A stretch of 64,000 nucleotides of DNA from Planktomarina sp. (GTDB lineage: Bacteria; Pseudomonadota; Alphaproteobacteria; Rhodobacterales; Rhodobacteraceae). The notes under the pieces are model-generated. The model did not search any database, had not been told where the DNA came from, and was given only the letters and a program-made list of their open reading frames with translations. Within the stretch, counting starts at the first letter, position 1, and each line of letters starts with the position of its first letter. The stretch lies in assembly GCA_016780825.1 (NCBI GenBank), contig JADHLF010000005.1, forward strand, positions 1 through 64,000, given 5' to 3'. Below are positions 59,108 through 64,000 of the stretch, one piece after another. Position numbers and translations under genes: made by a program.

Positions 59108-59566
59108 TCAATGCACTTTCGGGTTCGAGATGCCCTGCTGCCCTGAAATATCGGTATATTCCGCATCAATAACGCTGCGATCGTCATTGGCCGCGTCGGA
59201 GGTGAATGCCACATTGGCCATTTTAAGTCTTGAACGGATCATGTTGGTGATCATATGTCGGAAGGGCGGGAAGAGAAGCAAGAATCCGATAGCATCGGTG
59301 AAGAATCCCGGTGTCAGCAGCAGCGCACCCGCAAATAAAATCATAGCCCCATGCGCCAAGGGCTCGGTTGGATCTTTCATGGCTTGGAGTGATCCTTGCA
59401 GCGCAGTTATCGCTTGCGCGCCTTGACTGCGCACCAGCGCGGTCCCGACAATGGCGGTTAATAAAACGATCAACAACGTTGGCCATAGGCCAATCGCGCC
59501 ACCGACTTGGATAAAAAGACCGATTTCGATCAAGGGCACCGCTATAAAAGCTATCAACAACCGCAT
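59108..59566 (-). CDS. FxsA-family membrane protein
   Basis: 152 residues from ATG 59566 (GGAG 7 bases upstream). Membrane segments at residues ~3-22 (LLIAFIAVPLIEIGLFIQVG), ~28-46 (LWPTLLIVLLTAIVGTALVR) and ~75-100 (MILFAGALLLTPGFFTDAIG). The VPLIEI, AIVGTALVRSQG and LLLTPGFFTDAIGF blocks define the FxsA family, whose E. coli member modifies F-plasmid exclusion of T7. Cellular function unknown. Precedes secB by 54 bases in the same direction. Confidence 0.88.
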   Translation of the reverse strand: MRLLIAFIAVPLIEIGLFIQVGGAIGLWPTLLIVLLTAIVGTALVRSQGAQAITALQGSLQAMKDPTEPLAHGAMILFAGALLLTPGFFTDAIGFLLLFPPFRHMITNMIRSRLKMANVAFTSDAANDDRSVIDAEYTDISGQQGISNPKVH

Positions 59567-59671
59567 TTTGGCTCTCCGATTCATCTGTGTGCTGGTGGAC
59601 TTGAACCACCTGCTGCCCTACATAGGTATCAAGATCGAATAATTCTATTCCTCATGGGGCAACAGATCACA

Positions 59672-60328
59672 ATGAACATGCAAATTATACAGTTATTGGC
59701 TTTGGCGGGTATCGCTATCTATCTCATTTTGAAGTTGCGGGGCGTTCTGGGCACAAGAGAAGGTCATGAGGGTCCACGAGCAGACATTGTTGCGCGCGCC
59801 GATTATCGACCAAAGCTGGAAGTCATTGAAGGCGGGCCGGATCAAGATATTACAGATCACGTTGCGGAAGACAGCGAGGCGGCGCGGGCGCTTTTGGGCA
59901 TGAAACAAGCGGAACCGTCATTTTCAGTAACAGAATTTCTGTACGGTTCAAAAAGTGCTTATGAAATGATATTAATGGCTTTTGAGAATGGCGATTTGGA
60001 CAGTGTCAAAGCTTTCTTAAATCAAGATGTCTATGATGCGTTTGCGTCTGTGGTGGAGGCCCGCAAAGCACAGGGTCTCTCAATTGAGGCAGAATTCATT
60101 GGCGTGCGGGATACTGGGTTAATCGGCGCGAGTTTTGATCCCAAAACCAACGCGGCTGAGATTGATGTGCGTTTCATTTGTGAGCTGACCTCTGTGGTGC
60201 GCAATGCGGATGGAGACATTATTGAGGGCAATGAGACTGAGGTTAAACGCCAGCGCGATGTTTGGACTTTTGGCCGCACAATGGGTGCGGACGATCCAAA
60301 TTGGCAACTCATTGCCACGGGCGAATGA
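59672..60328 (+). CDS. Tim44-like domain protein
   Basis: 218 residues from ATG 59672 (neighbouring in-frame ATGs at 59654 and 59678 are possible). A single N-terminal membrane helix (IIQLLALAGIAIYLILKLRG) leads to a linker and the Tim44-like domain: FSVTEFLYGSKSAYEMILMA, FENGDLDSVKAFLNQDVYDA, FASVVEARKAQGLSIEAEFI and KRQRDVWTFGRTMGADDPNW. In mitochondria Tim44 tethers Hsp70 to the import channel; alphaproteobacterial homologues are inner-membrane proteins of unclear role. Overlaps mltA by 4 bases. Confidence 0.88.
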   Translation: MNMQIIQLLALAGIAIYLILKLRGVLGTREGHEGPRADIVARADYRPKLEVIEGGPDQDITDHVAEDSEAARALLGMKQAEPSFSVTEFLYGSKSAYEMILMAFENGDLDSVKAFLNQDVYDAFASVVEARKAQGLSIEAEFIGVRDTGLIGASFDPKTNAAEIDVRFICELTSVVRNADGDIIEGNETEVKRQRDVWTFGRTMGADDPNWQLIATGE

Positions 60329-61353
60329 GATTTAGACCGCAGCTTTTGGCCACCATTTTGGTGGCCTTTGGCTTGCCGGGTTATGCAGGCGACACCTATC
60401 GAGCCATTCCGTTCTCGGCGCTCAATGGTTGGCAAGATGATGATCACGCAGCAGCACTTGAAGCTTTTAAAGTCACCTGTGGCGATATGTCTGGTGAGGA
60501 TTGGCAAAGTCTGTGCGCGGTTGCAAAGCAAAATCCCGATGCGAGACTGTATTTCGAAACGTTTTTTCAACCCGTGGTGACTAAAACCAAAAAGCCGGCC
60601 CTGTTTACCGGGTATTATGAACCTGAACTTGACGGCTCCCTTACGCGAACCGGTCGGTTTCGATATCCAATCTATGGTGTGCCAGATGAGGTGCGCTCAG
60701 GCGGCGTTTGGAAAACGCGTCGCGATATTGAGGAAAAAGAAATTTTGAAGGGCAGGGGGCTGGAGCTGGCCTGGGTGGAAAATCCTGCCGACATTCTCTT
60801 TTTGCAAATCCAAGGATCGGGCCGCGTGCGCTTGCATGACGGCACGACCATCCGCTTGGGGTTTGGCGGTTCAAACGGACATCGTTATCAGGCCATTGGT
60901 CCGCATTTGGTTGAGTTGGGTGTATTGCAAGAGCATGAAGTCTCCGCCAATCGAATTAAACAATGGGTGCTCAATAACCCCAAGCAGGGTCAAGAAATTG
61001 TTTGGGAAAATCCGGCCTATGTGTTTTTTCGCCGGGTCGACGATGTGCCCAGTGACCAAGGCCCGCTCGGCGCAATGAACCGTTCACTCACAACCTTGCG
61101 CACAGTGGCTGTAGATCCGAAATATGTTACTCTTGGAACACCGATCTGGCTTGAAAAGGGGGGATCGAGACCCTTAAACCGCCTTATGATTGCTCAAGAC
61201 ACAGGGTCCGCCATAACAGGACCGCAGCGCGCTGACGTCTTCTTTGGCACCGGATCTCAGGCAGGGATCGCGGCAGGTTTGACCAAAGATTCGGGTCGTA
61301 TGATCCATCTTTTGCCGATCCAAGTGGCGCGCGCTCGGGTTTCGGGACAATAG
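60325..61353 (+). CDS. mltA: Membrane-bound lytic murein transglycosylase A
   Basis: 342 residues from ATG 60325, overlapping the Tim44-like stop. Signal peptide LLATILVAFGLPGYAG without lipobox Cys, so probably periplasmic rather than lipidated as in E. coli. MltA domain: FTGYYEPELDGSLTRTGRFR (~94), YPIYGVPDE, IEEKEILKGRGLELAWVENP, DILFLQIQGSGRVRLHDGTT (~155) and a C-terminal 3D domain RPLNRLMIAQDTGSAITGPQ (~285) with ADVFFGTG. Cleaves peptidoglycan glycan strands to 1,6-anhydromuropeptides. Followed by smr after 2 bases. Confidence 0.95.
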   Translation: MRFRPQLLATILVAFGLPGYAGDTYRAIPFSALNGWQDDDHAAALEAFKVTCGDMSGEDWQSLCAVAKQNPDARLYFETFFQPVVTKTKKPALFTGYYEPELDGSLTRTGRFRYPIYGVPDEVRSGGVWKTRRDIEEKEILKGRGLELAWVENPADILFLQIQGSGRVRLHDGTTIRLGFGGSNGHRYQAIGPHLVELGVLQEHEVSANRIKQWVLNNPKQGQEIVWENPAYVFFRRVDDVPSDQGPLGAMNRSLTTLRTVAVDPKYVTLGTPIWLEKGGSRPLNRLMIAQDTGSAITGPQRADVFFGTGSQAGIAAGLTKDSGRMIHLLPIQVARARVSGQ

Positions 61354-61355
61354 AG

Positions 61356-61934
61356 ATGGCCAGAAAACTGCGTCCCGAAGAACGAGAGCTTTGGAAAAAA
61401 GTGGCGGAAATGGCAAGGCCTCTGGCGCCGATCGCAAAGATGGAAATGCCGACTGCTCTAACTGGACCAAAACCAAAGATTAAGCGCCCAGAACTGGTAC
61501 AGCCGGACCTCAAGGGCTTTAAGATTGGCGCCAAATTACGAGCCATGCCCGTGACCAACCCAGGCAGGAACGCGGCAAAACCTGCGCCAGTGATGGATGC
61601 AAAATCATTTGGGAAGTTGACCCGCGGCAAGCTGCGGCCCGAGGGGCGCATTGATCTTCACGGGATGACAATGGCGGAGGCGCATCCAGCCTTGCAAGAT
61701 TTCATTCTGGGATCCGCGCAATTGCAACGTCGATTGGTGCTGGTGATCACCGGCAAGGGCAAATCCAAGCCCGATTATGGGCCTATTCCTGAACGCCATG
61801 GGGTATTGAGGCATAATGTTCCGATTTGGCTGCGCCAGTCACCTCTATCCTCAGTGATTTTGGAGGTGACCCCCGCCCATCAACGTCACGGCGGAGCAGG
61901 GGCGCTTTATGTCTATCTGCGTCGGGGCCGTTAA
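61356..61934 (+). CDS. Smr-domain protein
   Basis: 192 residues. N-terminal basic helix (RKLRPEERELWKKVAEMARP), a Pro/Lys-rich linker, and C-terminal Smr domain (~98-190): GRIDLHGMTMAEAHPALQDF with the L-D-x-H-G motif, RRLVLVITGKGKSKP with T-G-x-G, and HGGAGALYVYLRRGR. Smr domains of MutS2 are nicking endonucleases; stand-alone ones are probable nucleases. Third gene of Tim44-mltA-smr. Shares TTAA with the convergent MFS gene. Confidence 0.9.
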   Translation: MARKLRPEERELWKKVAEMARPLAPIAKMEMPTALTGPKPKIKRPELVQPDLKGFKIGAKLRAMPVTNPGRNAAKPAPVMDAKSFGKLTRGKLRPEGRIDLHGMTMAEAHPALQDFILGSAQLQRRLVLVITGKGKSKPDYGPIPERHGVLRHNVPIWLRQSPLSSVILEVTPAHQRHGGAGALYVYLRRGR

Positions 61935-63142
61935 GCCTGTAATCGGGTGCCTACGCGTTTGACACCAGTCCACATCATGAGAGATGAGAAGCCAAAAAAT
62001 ACAGAAATAGCAAGATATTGAGCATCAAGAGCAAGATTATAATCAAGCAAAATTCCCGTCACAGCAGGACCAATGGCAGAGCCTAAAACCATGACAGCCG
62101 CAGCCGCTGCCTTGATCGAGCCGAGGTGTTTTGTGCCGTAAAATTCCGCCCAGAACGCATTTGGCAGTGTCGCGTTTGCACCGGCGGATAGGCCCAGGAA
62201 AATAAATCCGATCAAAGCGGCAAGAAGTGATTGACCATTTGCAAAAATCAAAAAGGCAGCAATCATCGGCAATTGAAAATAGGGGATCAAGCGGGCGGTG
62301 TCTAATTTGTCCAGCAAGATCCCAGATAAAATCATCGCGCCTATAGAAACAGCTGTGTAAACTGGAAACATGGCAACCAATTGCAAATGTTCCCAACCTT
62401 TGATTTCTGCAAAATGCACCTGCAGGAAGAAAAAAGCGGTGTTAAATGCTGATTGTCCCAGTAGCGCAGGGATCATGAACCAAAACAAAGGATGGCCAAG
62501 CGCTTGATTGCGGCTCCAATGGCGCCCGTCCATTCCAAGGGATTGCCCCTCGGCGGCGCTCGATTGTGGGCTGCGCTCTTCTGCGAGCAACCATAGCAGC
62601 GCGGGAATGGCCAAAAGCGCGACGCCGGCCGCCAAGATCCAAACGCCTTGCCAGGAAAAAAATACCAAGAGGCTAACCACCAAAATTGGATAACAGGCCT
62701 CACCCATTGAAAACCCAAGGCTGGCCACGGAAAGAGCCTTGCCGCGATTGGCGACAAACCAGCGGGACATCGCCACCGCCGCGATATGGGTCGACATGCC
62801 CTGACCCGTAAAGCGCAAACAAAAAATGACAACGGGCAGCAGTGCAACCCAAGGATTGAGCGCCATGAACACACAAGAGGCAGCGAGCGCTGCCAGGACG
62901 ATCGGTCCCAAGTGACGCACCCGCATGACATCGGTCAAACCTCCGGACCAAACCATCACAATTGCGGAGGCGAATGTGCCAAACCCATAGATCGCACCCC
63001 AATCTCCGTGGGATAGGTTGAAGGTTTCGCGGATTTCACCTGCAAATATTGATATGAAATAGGTTTGCCCAAAGCTCGAGATTAAAGTGAGCAGGGCACC
63101 AGCTGTCAGCCACCGGCTGTTTTGCAAGATAAAGCGTATCAT
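61931..63142 (-). CDS. Major facilitator superfamily transporter
   Basis: 403 residues, about 12 hydrophobic segments. GDWGAIYGFGTFASAIVMVW, GGLTDVMRVRHLGPIVLAAL (motif A-like G-x-x-x-D-R/V), WRWFVANRGKALSVASLGFS-like loop (SRWFVANRGKALSVASLG, ~125) and second half LSAGANATLPNAFWAEFYGT with KHLGSIKAAAAAV. The family includes monocarboxylate and nitrate/oxalate transporters; FWAEFYGTKHLGSI is common to monocarboxylate-like members. Substrate unknown. Confidence 0.85.
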   Translation of the reverse strand: MIRFILQNSRWLTAGALLTLISSFGQTYFISIFAGEIRETFNLSHGDWGAIYGFGTFASAIVMVWSGGLTDVMRVRHLGPIVLAALAASCVFMALNPWVALLPVVIFCLRFTGQGMSTHIAAVAMSRWFVANRGKALSVASLGFSMGEACYPILVVSLLVFFSWQGVWILAAGVALLAIPALLWLLAEERSPQSSAAEGQSLGMDGRHWSRNQALGHPLFWFMIPALLGQSAFNTAFFFLQVHFAEIKGWEHLQLVAMFPVYTAVSIGAMILSGILLDKLDTARLIPYFQLPMIAAFLIFANGQSLLAALIGFIFLGLSAGANATLPNAFWAEFYGTKHLGSIKAAAAAVMVLGSAIGPAVTGILLDYNLALDAQYLAISVFFGFSSLMMWTGVKRVGTRLQA

Positions 63143-63179
63143 GCGCTGTTCTCAGACGAAAATAGACGGCTGACAAGAG

Positions 63180-64000
63180 CTATAATACGTAGCGAGACAA
63201 ATCTGTAGATTGCAAAAGACTATCGAGATGTTTGTCGACATAGGCCTTATCAATAACAATCTGTGAACCGGCCTGATCGGGTGCAGCGAAAGACAATTCC
63301 TCAAACACCCGCTCGATGACGGTATAAAGTCGCCGTGCACCAATGTTTTCGACCGAACGATTCACCTCGGCGGCTGCTTGCGCCAAGGCCTTGATGCCAT
63401 CTTCACTAAAGCTAACAGAGACATCTTCCGTGCTCATAAGCGCCGAATATTGCAGCGTTAACGCATTTTCTGTTTCTGACAGAATGCGGATAAAATCTTC
63501 CTCGGTGAGATTTCGCAGCTCCACACGGATCGGCAGACGGCCCTGAAGTTCAGGCAGCAGGTCGGAGGGTTTTGCGACGTGAAATGCGCCAGAGGCTATA
63601 AACAAAATGTGGTCTGTCTTCACCGGCCCATGTTTGGTGGACACGGTTGTGCCCTCAATCAAGGGCAGCAAGTCGCGCTGCACGCCTTCGCGACTGACGT
63701 CCGCTCCACGGGCATCGGCGCGCGCACAGACCTTGTCGATCTCGTCCAGAAACACGATTCCGCTTTGCTCCACAGCCGTCAGAGCGGCCTTGGTGACGGC
63801 TTCATCGTCGAGCAGCTTATCCGCCTCTTCTCCGAGCAACACATCATAGCTGGCCGCCACGGTCATCTTTTTGCGGCTGGTTCTGCCACCCATGGCTTTC
63901 CCGAAGAGATCACCAAGGTTCATCATTCCCATCTGACTGCCGGGTTGTCCGGGAAGATCCAGGACCGACAGGGGGTTAGATGTATCGGCGATCTCAAGTT
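63180..64000 (-). CDS. hslU: ATP-dependent protease ATPase subunit HslU, N-terminal part beyond window edge
   Basis: Frame open from 64000 to the stop at 63180: the last 273 or so residues. It starts in LEIADTSNPLSVLDLPGQPG and continues with MGMMNLGDLFGKAMGGRTSR, SGIVFLDEIDKVCARADARG (Walker B), GVQRDLLPLIEGTTVSTKHG, DHILFIASGAFHVAKPSDLL, PELQGRLPIRVELRNLTEED, and the sensor/arginine NIGARRLYTVIERVFEELSF (S-V-E-N-I-G-A-R-R-L). This is HslU (ClpY), the unfoldase of the HslUV protease. Walker A lies outside. The 5' neighbour is expected to be hslV. Confidence 0.96.
   Translation of the reverse strand, partial: LEIADTSNPLSVLDLPGQPGSQMGMMNLGDLFGKAMGGRTSRKKMTVAASYDVLLGEEADKLLDDEAVTKAALTAVEQSGIVFLDEIDKVCARADARGADVSREGVQRDLLPLIEGTTVSTKHGPVKTDHILFIASGAFHVAKPSDLLPELQGRLPIRVELRNLTEEDFIRILSETENALTLQYSALMSTEDVSVSFSEDGIKALAQAAAEVNRSVENIGARRLYTVIERVFEELSFAAPDQAGSQIVIDKAYVDKHLDSLLQSTDLSRYVL

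Noticed and set aside
1..64000. CRISPR arrays, transposases, integrases, prophage or defence genes
   Set aside because: No regularly spaced repeats and no proteins of these kinds are seen; the window looks like core chromosome.

Overview
The window is a stretch of bacterial chromosome that, judged from its protein families and gene order, comes from an alphaproteobacterium of the Rhodobacterales (roseobacter-like Rhodobacteraceae). Pointers are the rimP-nusA-ylxR-infB block, the secA / parvulin / argJ / mutT block, a SecB next to a Tim44-like protein and MltA, a NaChBac-type sodium channel, small signal-peptide-plus-one-helix proteins, and the order rho-hemJ-[origin]-maf-aroE-coaE-dnaQ-secB that surrounds the origin in alphaproteobacteria. 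Genes are densely packed with many 4-base overlaps. I saw no rRNA, tRNA, CRISPR array, insertion sequence or prophage.

Layout. 0-7 kb: an HxlR-type regulator (cut by the window edge) faces a duplicated SnoaL-like secreted protein; then secA, an exported parvulin, argJ, mutT and an unlisted 52-residue ORF. 7-12.3 kb: the leftward transcription/translation operon rimP-nusA-ylxR-infB, with an intrinsic terminator-like hairpin directly before the rimP ribosome binding site. 12.4-18 kb: a peptide-type ABC importer. 18-26.4 kb: mixed metabolism (pip, ubiG, nitrilase, glutaredoxin, comF, hemH) and a cell-wall group of two L,D-transpeptidases around a CAP-domain lipoprotein. 26.4-33.6 kb: sodium channel, RNA methyltransferase, ABC exporter, CCA-adding enzyme, two Nudix enzymes, Hsp33. 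33.6-48 kb: ilvA, argG, a class IV aminotransferase with a sulfotransferase-like partner, ribokinase, malic enzyme, mutS, grpE-hrcA, rph-rdgB-hemW.

48-59 kb is the most interesting part. It has the leftward series hemJ, rho, mnmE, mnmG, rsmG, parA, parB, two perfect 16-base parS palindromes (inside rsmG and at the mnmG start), and a 393-base AT-rich gap between hemJ and maf with one perfect and several near-perfect DnaA boxes. I read this gap as the chromosomal replication origin. Genes run leftward to its left (48.1-55.5 kb) and rightward to its right (55.9-58.5 kb), co-directional with replication forks leaving that point. Directly right of it, maf and aroE are one continuous reading frame, an apparent Maf-AroE fusion, followed by overlapping coaE and dnaQ. 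58.5-64 kb: secB, fxsA, Tim44-like, mltA, smr, an MFS transporter, and the C-terminal part of hslU running off the edge.

Most genes are recognisable housekeeping genes. The points most worth following up are the origin/parS arrangement, the Maf-AroE fusion, the candidate NusA-type attenuator ahead of rimP, the ion channel coupled to an RNA methyltransferase, and several small or divergent proteins.
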